This document shows, one piece after another, positions 44,775 through 55,340 of a DNA stretch of 64,000 nt (position 1 is the first letter of the stretch; each line of letters begins with the position of its first letter). Where the stretch lies: the NCBI GenBank assembly GCA_905147135.1, contig LR990048.1:3766563-3830562 (forward strand). The letters are read 5' to 3'. Source of the stretch: Blastobasis lacticolella. Taxonomy: Eukaryota > Arthropoda > Insecta > Lepidoptera > Blastobasidae. The notes beneath the pieces are model-generated. The model made no database searches. It was not told the origin of the DNA and worked only from the letters and a program-made list of their open reading frames with translations. The position numbers and the translations under genes were made by a program.

Positions 44775-44975
44775 TTCAGCGAACCGCCCCGGCTCCACAG
44801 TTCTCACGTTCTAGTGTTTTCTCTATTATAATATGGATATATTAATCATATATTTTAAATGAAGAAAGAAGAAAGTTTCTGAATGACATTGAAAACCGCA
44901 TCAAAATCCATTGCGTGGTATAGCGGACACACAGACAGAAGACAGACGAAGACGCCTTTGCTTTGTATAACTGTC
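44775..44975 (-). mobile_element. Helitron-like fragment
   Basis: GCGAACCGCCCCGGCTCCAC, TTCTCTATTATAATATGG, GACATTGAAAACCGCATCAA, then GACAGACGAAGACGCCTTTG. Confidence 0.45.
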
Positions 44976-46769
44976 TATCTTAAATGTCTGGTATTTTTAA
45001 TTGCAATAAAGAGTTCACATAATACGAATATCTATTTTACTATTAAAGGAAGCTGGTAGATATTCTATACAATTACAAAACAGATCCATAAATCAAAGAG
45101 ATTCGGTTTTGTAAATTTGATATCCAAAAAGTTACGAAGGACCACGAAAGTTACTCCAAACAAGTGTTAAGAACCATAATCTACTCGACAGAATATTCTG
45201 GAAAACCTTTGATAAAGTAAACTTACCCATAATTACATTTCAAACAAAGTTAAGAACAAAAAAGAAGAAGTTTGAGTATATTACCACGGTTGGTATTGCT
45301 TTCACCTCGATATTTCAACGCAGCTGCATGGCTAGAACCTACATTTCGATTAATCTGGCTTTTAAAAGAAGGAAACTACATTTGTCGAAATAGGGGCTTC
45401 CGTCCGGGAACTGCGATGCTATAAACTGAACTAATTCTTTCGTCGGGGGTTTCTTAGAAATCTAACCGAGACATCATAAGTACCAATTTTGGTATCAATT
45501 CAACTGCAAATCTGGAAGCATTTGGATAATAAATAAATACATAAAAGAAATACTTAAATAAATAAATAATAATCATTATAGACTGTGAGGGCGCCGTAAT
45601 CGTCAAGTAGAAGAAAAATCTGTTTTGTAGTGATAGTATACGTTTAGGGGAACAACAAAATGTAGGTCTGCCCGTGCACAAACTGGAACAAAAAAATTTG
45701 TAATGACCCAATATTCGACTCTATGTAGCGATAGCACTTACATTTCCTCTTGTATGGGTTCAAGAAGAAAAAACCGGTCTGCCTTACATCGTCTTAGCAG
45801 TTTCGTTTTTCAGCCACATTAAAATCACTTTTCATTTGCAGTTTGTGCACTGGCAGAACAACGTTCTGTGGGTCTCCTAAACCATCATCTACCGCTACCA
45901 AGTGAAATTTTTCTTATACTCGACGACATACGATCTCATACGACGACTTCATACTCTATTACGAAACATCATCAGCGCCCGCTACGGCAACATTCATATC
46001 GCATACGACCGCAGCGCTCTGTATTAAATATGTAGGTGCAGAACTGGCAAAAACCGGTTTGGAATGCACGAGGCGCGGCTTCCGACGATGAAATGTGAAT
46101 TTTGACCGAGCCAAGTGCCTCTGGGCGACCGCTACCACGGGTGTGTATGTATTTGTTTTTAATTGCACCGCAAGCAACGTTTTTAAAAAGCCAAACAAAA
46201 GCCGGGGAACGTGATTTTCTTTTGTTATGTGCTGGCGGCAAGTCGTATCCGCGTTTTGGAACCAGGTATATGAGGCGGATGTTTTGCCGTTCAGGATATT
46301 TGTGGACACCTTTCAATTCGATAAATAAACGGTATTTTTAGATGAGCAAGGAAATTACCGGTGATATCCTCTACTGGTTATGCCAGGAAGTCGCCCCTTT
46401 TTTGAGAAATAAATTATGTGCTTACGTTTTATTTAGATCAAAAGTAGCATCTTCCGATTTTGTAGTTACAATATCTCTTTAATATAATGTTCCTTCCAGA
46501 AGGATAGTAGCGGATGATGAAAATAAATAAAATAATTTGGTATTATGTTATATATTAAGTACATACAACTATTATTACTAATAATATACTAACAAATAAA
46601 TATATTTTAATTTAACATTAATTAAGTAATTAATCTGTTTTTTTATGTAAATTTATTTTTGTAATTTTTTTTATTTTGTATAATTATAGCTTTGTATATT
46701 CTATTTATAACAATGTAAGTATTAATATATGAATAAAACGCTTAATAATAAAAAAATAACACACATCTC
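44976..46769. other. No gene recognised (1.8 kb)
   Basis: Two long overlapping reverse open frames (45959-46309 and 45972-46316, 116 and 114 residues) and a forward one (46102-46341) coincide in a GC-richer patch. None has a recognised motif. TTGTGCAC/GTGCACAA-type words flank 45675 and 45843. A very AT-rich tract follows (46540-46740). Confidence 0.3.
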
Positions 46770-46890
46770 TTTGATAGGCCTGTTGGAAGAGATTTCTTCT
46801 AAGAAATAAGTAGCGCCTGTTGTGTCATCTATAACTCTGTATTTTTCATCAAAGCTTCATGTGTACAATAAACTAAAAAAAAAAAAGTCA
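46770..46890 (+). mobile_element. LINE 3' UTR fragment with poly(A) tail
   Basis: GGCCTGTTGGAAGAGATTTC, AAATAAGTAGCGCCTGTTGT, then AATAAAC and a run of 12 A. Confidence 0.75.
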
Positions 46891-47574
46891 TTATAATTAC
46901 GATTACACTACGTAAAGAAATTTATTAAAAACGGACATTTTCGAGACATAAGACAAGATAAGGTTACGCGAATAAATAGTACCAACTCGTTTAACTTTTC
47001 AACTGTGCAACGCTGGTATACCATAGTAAGGAACCAGGATACTTTTATCTCGACACAACAGTCCCATCCGAATGTTGATGAGGTTCTATCGAATGTAAAT
47101 GTGGCGTTTATTTTAATACTTCACAGATTCAGCGGATTTGTTGTATGTTTTATGTGGCAACTAACTTTTACCCGCGATTTCTTTTACTTCCGCTTAAAAT
47201 TCGGTTATAAAGTTTCAGACCCGTTTCCGTGAAAAGCACATTGAATTTCAGGATAAATTATATATACATTCATTAATTTATGTTTGATTGATAATTGTTA
47301 ATTACAAGTCAATTACAGTATAAGTATGGCACGCTACAAGAAATAACATATTCACTCAATACGGATTTCAAATATAATATAATGACTAATAATAAGATAA
47401 TAATAATACATTACATATCTATGTCAATATGTTTACTTCCAAAAATTCACTATAGGTAACTATAGAACGCCTGCTTGATAAACCTATTGCGCAGCCGGTT
47501 AGTAAACATGGGCATACTGGTATAGCCTTTGTGCTATGTATGATGATGGTCCATGTAGCCCAGTGGCTATAAGC
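46891..47574. other. No gene recognised
   Basis: AT-rich. The forward frame at 47005-47232 shows no motif. Confidence 0.25.
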
Positions 47575-47672
47575 TTTATTGCTGCCAAATTTCATCAAAA
47601 TCCGTTCAGTCGTTTTTGCGTAAACGAGTAACAAACATCCTTACTTTGCAATTATAATATTAGTAGATAGGA
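47575..47672 (-). mobile_element. Helitron 5'-end-like fragment
   Basis: AAAATCCGTTCAGTCGTTTT, GAGTAACAAACATCC, CAATTATAATATTAGTAGAT: in reverse the typical Helitron start. Confidence 0.55.
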
Positions 47673-47944
47673 CAGAATTCTGACGTCTTTTACCGTCATG
47701 TGAGTGCATGAGGGTACAGCTAAATATAGGACACACTTCGAATACCCTCTTGAAGCTATACATCAGTATCGCTCTCCCACTCTATGGATATAATATTTTG
47801 TAGGAATTTGACTCAAGCTTCAACAGAATTCAGAAGATTTTGTTCATAATTAAATTAGAAACAACAATCAGGCGGGCCGCACGCTTGTTTAATTATATTA
47901 ATCCATTGCAACATTCCCTTTTCTAAAAAAATTTCGTTTCATTA

Positions 47945-48035
47945 CCAGATCTGTCAAATCCTGGATCATGGTCAAGGCGTAACCTGGGCTCTCGCGCGCG
48001 ATACCTCAACCGGGGTATTGACGCCAAGATGATTA
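47945..48035 (+). mobile_element. SINE-A 3' fragment
   Basis: CCAGATCTGTCAAATCCTGG, ATCATGGTCAAGGCG, TATTGACGCCAAGATGATTA. Confidence 0.7.
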
Positions 48036-48344
48036 TTCTACACATATTGCTACGGAATTACTTAATTTTCACGGAAAAAATAGCTTTCTTGAGTATTGAA
48101 AGTAAACTCGATTACGTTGAAGTGTTGGTATCTAAGGTTCAATATTGGTACAGACATGTCGCCGGCGAATGTACCGCAGGGCCACGTGGCACGGAATCAG
48201 GGATTGCTGTGAGGACTAGCATATTCCCCACTGTGTCACGCATTTGTAAAGAAATAAATATGAATAAATAAATCATTTATTATCACTAGAAACGCCACAA
48301 CAAAACATAAGTAAAAAAGACACATAATTAAATATTTATTTATT
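48036..48344. other. No gene recognised
   Basis: The forward frame at 48029-48271 shows no motif. Confidence 0.25.
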
Positions 48345-48465
48345 TATATCAGCCTGAATCATTCCACAGCTGGGCAAAGGCCTACCCTTTTTTTTATACC
48401 ACTAAGGTGGCAAACAAGCTTGCGGCCTGCCTGATGGTAAGCAGTCACAGCAGCCTACCCTCTTT
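48345..48465. repeat. LINE-tail fragment plus repeat G
   Basis: TCATTCCACAGCTGGGCAAA is a LINE-end phrase. Repeat G follows: CTAAGGTGGCAAACAAGCTT, GCCTGATGGTAAGCAGTCAC. Confidence 0.5.
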
Positions 48466-48734
48466 TCTTCCATACTTCGCGATCGTTTGCTATGGTTTGC
48501 TCGTCCCTGTCGAATGCCGACAATTCGTCTCTCCATCGTATTTTGTCACACATAACATCACATACAAACTGACACATTTTACACATAGTAATTTTACTAT
48601 TACTTGGTACCTACTCCTAGCCTTACTGATTGTGCCGACTTGGCATTGCCATGCTGTGGCCCTCCTAGTCGATAAAAGGAGCTCGTCATGAGCAGTGACC
48701 AAAGCCGCGGCGCTGGTCTTCCGCAGGTCCCGTT

Positions 48735-48850
48735 TGGATATCTCGCTGTTCCTAGACAGGCATGCTCCATCACCGGCCGCATCGTCACCTACCACCAGGT
48801 GAGACGGTGGTCAACTATAAGCTGCCTGCCTAGTCCACTCATAAATAAAT
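48735..48850 (+). mobile_element. LINE 3' end (LFLDRH type)
   Basis: CTGTTCCTAGACAGGCATGC, ACCGGCCGCATCGTCACCTA, CCACCAGGTGAGACGGTGG, matching 24870-24920. Confidence 0.65.
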
Positions 48851-49114
48851 AAAAAATCTCGATTTTGTTACATACATCTTAAATTAATATATGACTGTAA
48901 TACTAATAACTGGAATGTTAAAATGTAAGACCTAGTTTCGATAGTTTCTGTTGACTGAGGTATTCCGCTGGGGACCCTGAACTGGTTCAACAGTCTCAGA
49001 AACCGATTGGCACCCTTATGGAGGGAATTTAAATACTATTTACATTATTTCAGTGAGACGCAAGTCCAGCAGTCGAATATTATCAGCTGTTAATGAATTT
49101 ACATTGATTTGAGA

Positions 49115-49458
49115 ATGGTCAGTGGCCGATGGTTAAGGTATGCGGTACCGGGTTCGAATCCCACTGTGGCCATGTACTAATTACTCGTTTCGGAGTTACT
49201 TTAGTTACATTAGTTAATTGCTACCCGATGCTCTTACGGCGAGGGAAAACATCGTGATGAAACCTGCACATTCAGGCGACTAAATGTGTAACCATGATCG
49301 AATCTGGTTAGGTTCCCCTGGTAGCAGGGTCACGGATGTCAGATGTCAGTCGCTCCACTGTAATTGCCTGAGCTTCCAAGTACTGAATCATGGTCAAGGC
49401 GGAGCCTGGGCCCTCGTTCGCGAGAGCAAAACCAGGAAATTAACGCCAATATTGATTT
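49115..49458 (+). mobile_element. SINE-A, full length
   Basis: Head CAGTGGCCGATGGTTAAGG ... ACCGGGTTCGAATCCCACTG. About 20 bases of the anticodon region are deleted (the CGACTCGTAAGCGAG segment). Body intact to AATTAACGCCAATATTGATT. Confidence 0.85.
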
Positions 49459-49551
49459 TTTAATGAATTCACATTGATGTAAACTTACTTAATCCGCGAT
49501 CTACCACTTCTGCGATCTCCAATCGCTTTCTAATGAAGATTAACACATTGC

Positions 49552-49620
49552 TCACAAGTGATAAACAATACGATAAGGTGAAGGAAGGGATACTTTACAT
49601 CAATAAATGCTAAATTTTTC
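49552..49620 (-). mobile_element. LINE 3' UTR fragment, same family as 53480-54482
   Basis: AACAATACGATAAGGTGAAG, GATACTTTACATCAATAAAT, aligned with 53480-53545. Confidence 0.55.
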
Positions 49621-49984
49621 ACTGAGTCCGTCATCATTTCACTCACATTTGCAGCACTCCGGTTTGTGTTACTTTTTAATCTTCGCTCCCCGCCGGGAAA
49701 CTTTCCAATAAAATTATTAAATTTCGACTTAATGCGTTGCACGAAGATATTGACCTGAATCTTTCTTTAATACCGAGTCTCGGTATAAATTGAGAAGCAA
49801 GAAGATCGACTGATCTATTATGCAGTTGTAATTGATGTCTTTATGCCTCATTAAACTTTACAGTTCTCAGTTTTTAATTCTATTTCTCTACAACTACTAT
49901 ACTCATATATTAAATTTTAAATTAACGATAATTCAACTACATATACTATTATTATGTTAGAGCCTTTGGTGGTGTCCTGTTACT
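49621..49984. other. No gene recognised
   Basis: Unrecognised AT-rich sequence. Confidence 0.25.
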
Positions 49985-50197
49985 TTGTCTTATGCATCTA
50001 TGTGTATTTATGTACGATCTTTTAAACTACGCAATGGATTTCAATGCAGTTTTCAACAATAGATAGTGATTCAAGAGGAAGGTTTACAAGGAAGAAAAAG
50101 GGGTAGATAGGGGTAAAGTACGTGTAGAGTAGACATAGGTTAGGTGTATGGTAGGGTGGGGATAGGACGTCGATCGAAGTCGCGTCGGGTCCATTAG
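49985..50197 (+). mobile_element. Non-autonomous Helitron-like element (13700/37747 type)
   Basis: TTTGTCTTATGCATCTATGT ... TTTTCAACAATAGATAGTGA ... TCGAAGTCGCGTCGGGTCCA TTAGT. Confidence 0.6.
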
Positions 50198-50198
50198 T

Positions 50199-50427
50199 TT
50201 ACTAATATTATAGAGAAAAGATTTGATTGTTTGTTTAGTTGTAAAGGATAAACTCAAAACCTCCATAACCGATTTAAAAAATTCTTTCATCTATAGAAAT
50301 CTACATTATCAGCAAGTAACATAGGCTATATATATTTTCCCGAAATTAATTGTGATTGCCATAGGATCGAAACCTAAACGTAGTAACTGAATTTTCCGCA
50401 GACAAAGTTGCGGGTAAAATAGCTAGT
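50199..50427 (+). mobile_element. Non-autonomous Helitron-like element, directly abutting
   Basis: TACTAATATTATAGAGAAAA, AACTCAAAACCTCCATAACC, then GTTGCGGGTAAAATAGCTAG T. The CTAG is at 50423-50426. It begins where the previous element ends. Confidence 0.65.
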
Positions 50428-51479
50428 ATACCATAAAATAGAATAGAAAAATGATTTTACTCAAATAAATATTTAACTAGAAAATATAATAAAATATACA
50501 AGGCAAATTATGTAGGGAACGAAAATCTCGCCAGTCACCCTCGTCAGGACCGGGGGGGAGAGACCGGCTCAAGAAAGGCTTAATGTCGTTAAGGATGACA
50601 GATAAGAGAGTTGCTAATACATCAAAATATCGAACGAACAATATTGAAAAAGAGTTAACAATCTCAAAAATACTTATAAAATACAACAGCGTCAGAAAAA
50701 CTTCCCCAAAACTTTACCTTCTGTCTGCAGTGACACAAAATCCACTTTACTTTTCCGGAAAGTTAATATACCCTAGTTTTTAATTCGGAATTCAAGTCCT
50801 AACTTTGTGCGACGTGAATTTTTTTCAAGTTGGTGGAATATCTAGACTAAAAAGTGGAGACGCTGGAAGTTAAAATCTTCAAGCACAGGTGTGTAACTGG
50901 AATATTTATTAGAGCACTAACATGGAAAATGTCACAAAAAATTGTGTGTCATACATAAATAAACAAGTATTCATCTATTATAGGTATATAAGCCTCCAAC
51001 AAGTCTGGTAAGACAGATAGCTCCAAAACCAAAAAAGTTATACAATAAGAATACACTAATCACGATATTTTTTTGTATATCAGATCAGCTTCAGACGAGT
51101 GATACTCACTAAAGAGATAATATAGGACATAGGTAAATTATGCAATATAAGCAAAACACTTGAATTTTATTTTAAAGTACTTTTTTTCAACCTTAAGCCG
51201 TCGTCTACCGAAGAGATAAGTTGCTGGCACTATAGTTCAGTTTAAGCGGATTAAGGTGTAATAATTAATCAGCCACCGGTTGTTTATAAGGGAATAAATT
51301 AAAGTGTTCGCGTGGACAGATTTGCATGATTTGAAACTTTCGCGGCGAGGTTTTCAATTAGTTGAAAACAAAACGATTGTTTACTTTGGCCTTAATACTT
51401 TAGTTGGATTATTTACATTGGTTGCTGACCGTTCTATATCTTCCTAGGATCAATGGATGAAAATGATAATTATTGTAAT
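50428..51479. other. No gene recognised
   Basis: Holds CTCGTCAGGACCGGGGGGGA near 50540 and AT-rich DNA. No coding motif. Confidence 0.25.
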
Positions 51480-51930
51480 AGGACGGTTACGATGTCAGAC
51501 TCGTAAACGAGAGGTACCGGTTCGAATCCCACTGCGGCCATTTTGCATATATGGTGCATGTTGACTGTATTCTGAGTTATGTACATTAGTTAAATACTAA
51601 CCGATGTTCTTAAGGTGAGGGAAAACATCGTGATGAAACATAATGTTTTAAACTATATCTATATGGTATGGTGATAGGTATGTTTGTATCGAAATATCGG
51701 GCTACTCGTCAACAAAGGTACGCGGTAGGAAACCCGGAATATACCCTTAAAATCGTGATGAAACCTGCACATTGGGCTGAATGTGCAACCATGATCCAAT
51801 CTGCATGGAGTTCCCTTGGTAGTCGGGTCACTAAGGTCAGATGGCAGTCATTCCACTGAAAGGCGTACCCTAAGCCCTCGTGCGCGAGAGCACAACGGGT
51901 AAATTAATGCCAAGATGATTATTTATTTTT
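51480..51930 (+). mobile_element. SINE-A split by a 112-bp insertion
   Basis: Head TAAACGAGAGGTACCGGTTC and GAATCCCACTGCGGCC; body; insertion at 51640-51751; then CTGCACATTGGGCTGAATGT to AATTAATGCCAAGATGATTA. Confidence 0.8.
51640..51751. mobile_element. 112-bp insertion with 13-bp target-site duplication
   Basis: ATCGTGATGAAAC is present on both sides (51627-51639 and 51752-51764), and the SINE body continues correctly after the second copy. The insert is not recognised. Confidence 0.7.
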
Positions 51931-52559
51931 TAACGCAATAAATTGGCTTCACATAGGGCAGACTTCTAGTTCGCTTTGAACATTGCATCGGTTCGCTTCT
52001 CAGTAACAAAATACAGGTGTAGGTATCTTACATTTTAATCACTATGTATATTTGGATTATTTTAATGATATTATAATAAAAGCTGGCACAAGAATACTCA
52101 AGACTTGTGGCTACGAAAACAAACCTCATATTATGGATAGGGAACGTGTCAAGAATGGCGGCCGACTTTATGCGGTACTGAATAAAACTTACTTAAAATT
52201 ACGGCGGCCTTTGCTAGAACCTTTCGCAAACACACCTGGGGCCCCGACCGTGCGAGATTTAAGTGCCCTTCCATTAAGCATCTACTTGTTATACCTGATG
52301 TATATTAAGTAACACCCGTATTTAGAAACGTTACTTTGAGGTCTCTTACAGTGCCTGGCGATCGTACAGAATTCCGATTGACAATACTTTAGTGGCGATC
52401 GGCACTATACGGTTATGAATGATAGAAATGATTATGATTATGATTAAATTAACCAATAGAGCCGTGTTGAACGTAGTGTGTTTACATAGATACTACTCCA
52501 GTATTTACACATGTAAATACATGTAGCGTTTATTTAATAATTTTAATTAATAGTTTATT
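51931..52559. other. No gene recognised
   Basis: The forward frame at 52052-52312 shows no motif. The piece AGCCGTGTTGAACGTAGTGT (52461) resembles AGCCGTATTAAACGCAGTGC at 62199, possibly one old DNA transposon. Confidence 0.3.
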
Positions 52560-52665
52560 GCACACAAAAATGGTAACAAAGATATGGCAAATATATACAT
52601 GACACAAAAGGCACTATTTATTTCTAAAAAGAAATTTCTTCCAGCAGGCCTGCGTTACTGCGATT
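52560..52665 (-). mobile_element. LINE 3' UTR fragment, inverted
   Basis: AAAAAGAAATTTCTTCCAGC AGGCCTG, the reverse complement of the 10633 UTR. Confidence 0.65.
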
Positions 52666-53261
52666 CCAGCGTTACTGTGCGTTAGAATATATATATTTTT
52701 TCAATGGCTACAGAAAAAAATGTTGATGCAATAGAATCATTTTCAAGCATGATGGTGCCATTGCGTCGCTCGAGTGATAGGCCAATTGAAGCCCTGAAGG
52801 AGTTGTTCCCAGGAACACTGATGATTATTTTTATTAGGTTATCTTTAGAGTGTGGTGTGGTACATAAGTAAGCTGACAATATTGTAAATGAAATGAGGAT
52901 ACTAACTTATTATGTAAACCTTTTATAGGAAAATTACTGTCGCTACTTAAAGAATGTCAAAATGTCGTTATTTAAACTATTTATTTTAAAATAGGTATAA
53001 TGTAGTTTTTATTTGTGCAATGCGTCAAGTTTGAAATGCATCTGAATGCATTGCGATTGTAACAGACTAATTGCTACACTGATCAAACATTGATTGGTCG
53101 CGGCGACCACTTTCCACGGGAGATGCGCTCTAAGGTTAAATTACTGGATCAGTGTACTATTTATTTATTTATTTATTAAAACTTTATGCACTAAAGGTAC
53201 ATTGGCGAACTTATAGCTAAAATAGCCTTATCTACCAGTCAACTGTGAAAAAAAATAAATT
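52666..53261. other. No gene recognised
   Basis: CCAGCGTTACTG and ATGCATTGCGATTGTAACAG hint at a degraded DNA transposon; not resolved. Confidence 0.25.
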
Positions 53262-53474
53262 CGTTGACAAATTCACACAGCGCCATCTAGCCCCAAACTA
53301 AGCAAAGCTTGTACTATGGGTGCTAGATAACTGATATACTACTTAAATAATTTTAACACACCCAGACCCGTAACAGAAATTAAAATTTATCATTTCAATT
53401 TCTGCCCGGCCGGGAATCGAACCCGAGACCTCTTGCGTGGCAGACCGGTATGTTGACCATTGAACCACCCACGT
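53262..53474 (-). mobile_element. SINE-B, full length
   Basis: CACACAGCGCCATCTAGCCC ... CCGGGAATCGAACCCGAGAC ... GTTGACCATTGAACCACCCA. A body deletion removes the TACATACTTATTATACATAG stretch. Confidence 0.85.
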
Positions 53475-53479
53475 GCAGG

Positions 53480-54482
53480 AGAAACAATAAGATAAGGTGA
53501 AGGAAGAGATACTTTACATAAATAATTAAATGCTAAATTTATACAATTTTACAAAGATACAAGATATAGGTGAACAACAAATACATCCTTAAGATTTATA
53601 CATAGGAGTAAATAATATAGGGAATAATTATAGGGCATGCAGATAATGCTTGTGTTCAGCCTTTTTGAACGAGAATTTGCTAGTTAAAAGCCTAATTTCA
53701 GAGGAGAGATCATTCCAGAGTCGCATGGCCACCATCGCGAAAGAGTTTGATTTAAAACCAGTGCGGTGAAGGGGAAAATGTAACAACCGGTTAGCCGGAT
53801 AGCCGGGTCACGCAGGATCGAATGAAGGAGGGTAAGGATCATCAAGTTTCGACGTTGTTGGATAGGGAGCCACTTCAGTTTGGCGTGAAAGTCCGAGATG
53901 TGGTCGTATTTACGTAAGCCGAAAATAAACCTTATCCAGTTATTTATAAGGCGATCCAGGTCACTGAGAAGGTCCTGATTCATGTCAGAGCAGCACACAT
54001 CTGCGTAGTCTATGACAGGCAAAATCAGGGACTGCACAAGTAACATTTTGGTGGCAGGAGGGAGGAAATCTTAAATCTGTAAAGGGCACAGAGAGTCGAG
54101 GTAACCTTCCTGCTAATCTCAGTCACATGAGCCGCCCAACTGAGAGTGCTATTGACATGGAGCCCCAAATCCTTTACCTGAGAGTATGAAATAATTGAGC
54201 CATTAAAATGTATAGGTGCTAACAGGGACAGGTCAAGGCTTTTAATTAAATATTGACCAAAATGATGGCCTGGCATTTAGAAGGATTGACGTGTATGCCA
54301 AACCTAGATGACCATTCGTGGATGGTTTGAAGATCGCTAACAAGAGCGTCGACAGATTCCGGCAGATCAGCAGGATCAGCATTCGCATAAATTTGCAGAT
54401 CGTCGGCATAGAGGTGGTAAAAGCACTTTAAATTGAGAGTCAGCTGATTTCTAAAAATAGCAAAGAGGAGAGGGGACGGGGG
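53480..54482 (-). mobile_element. LINE reverse transcriptase, 3' third with YADD
   Basis: Reverse strand: frame 1 reads LTLNLKCFYHLYADDLQIYA, then DALVSDLQTIHEWSSRFGIH and VNPSKCQAIILV. The next frame reads YSQVKDLGLHVNSTLSWAAH, then TEISRKVTSTLCALYRFK. The last reads LLVQSLILPVIDYADVCCSD, then RWLPIQQRRNLM-like text. YADD is the RT catalytic box and the order matches Jockey/CR1-type LINEs. Frameshifts at about 54275 and 54050 and the missing 5' part make it inactive. A 3' UTR piece recurs at 49552. Confidence 0.8.
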
Positions 54483-55106
54483 GACTATCTAACCAGATTT
54501 AGCCCAAGTAATTTATATTAATATCCATGCTAAAAGTTATTCTCGGAGCGTCGAGATTTTCGTCAAAGGACCTTCTCCTTTGAGTAGGTGGATAGCCAAA
54601 ACTAAGCACTTTTCCGAGTTACACTTGGTGGAGGTAAAGTTTCTTTAAACAATTTAGATGTCAATTCTTAGGTGCGTAACATTATAGTGTCAATACATTA
54701 ATTTCATGTCAATTTACAATTCATAACATTAGTCAATGTCATAACAGCTTTTTTAAATTTTACATTATTGTTATATAGGAATCATCAAAATTGTTGGGTC
54801 GACCACACCCTCATTGCGTACTCCTTTACATTGTAAAAGGCCAATTTGACTAACATTTTTTCAGTTTGTTATTATGCGGCTGAATACTCGTCGTCTTTCT
54901 AGTTTGGTCGTGTTACCGTGAGGATCTTACGTGATTAAGCGCGGTGGCACCCATCGCTGGAGGATGTTTGTGAACTTCCGAGAAGTCATTAAAAATTACC
55001 AAAAAATCTCGTGTCAGTCCACAAACTTTTCATCCCACCCTCGTATCTATGGGCGGCAGTAATCTCTATCTTAAGATAATAATAAATAATAATAATAATA
55101 AATATT
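54483..55106. other. No gene recognised
   Basis: Unrecognised, ending in an (AAT)n tract that is the tail of the next SINE-B. Confidence 0.25.
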
Positions 55107-55340
55107 AGTGGACAAATTCACACACCGCCATCTAGCCCCAAACTAAGCAAAGCTTGTTCTATGGGTGCTAGATAACTGATATACTACTTAAATACTTTTT
55201 AAATACATACTTATTATACATAGAACATCCAGACCCGTAACAGAAATTAAAACTCATCATTTCAATTTCTGCCCGGCCGGGAATCGAACCCGGGACCTCT
55301 TGCGTAGCAGATGTTAACCATTGAACCACTCAGGTCGTCC
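55107..55340 (-). mobile_element. SINE-B, near full length with (AAT)n tail
   Basis: TAATAATAATAATAAATATT tail, CACACACCGCCATCTAGCCC, GGCCGGGAATCGAACCCGGG, TTGAACCACTCAGGTCGTCC. About 10 bases near the anticodon region are deleted. Confidence 0.85.
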
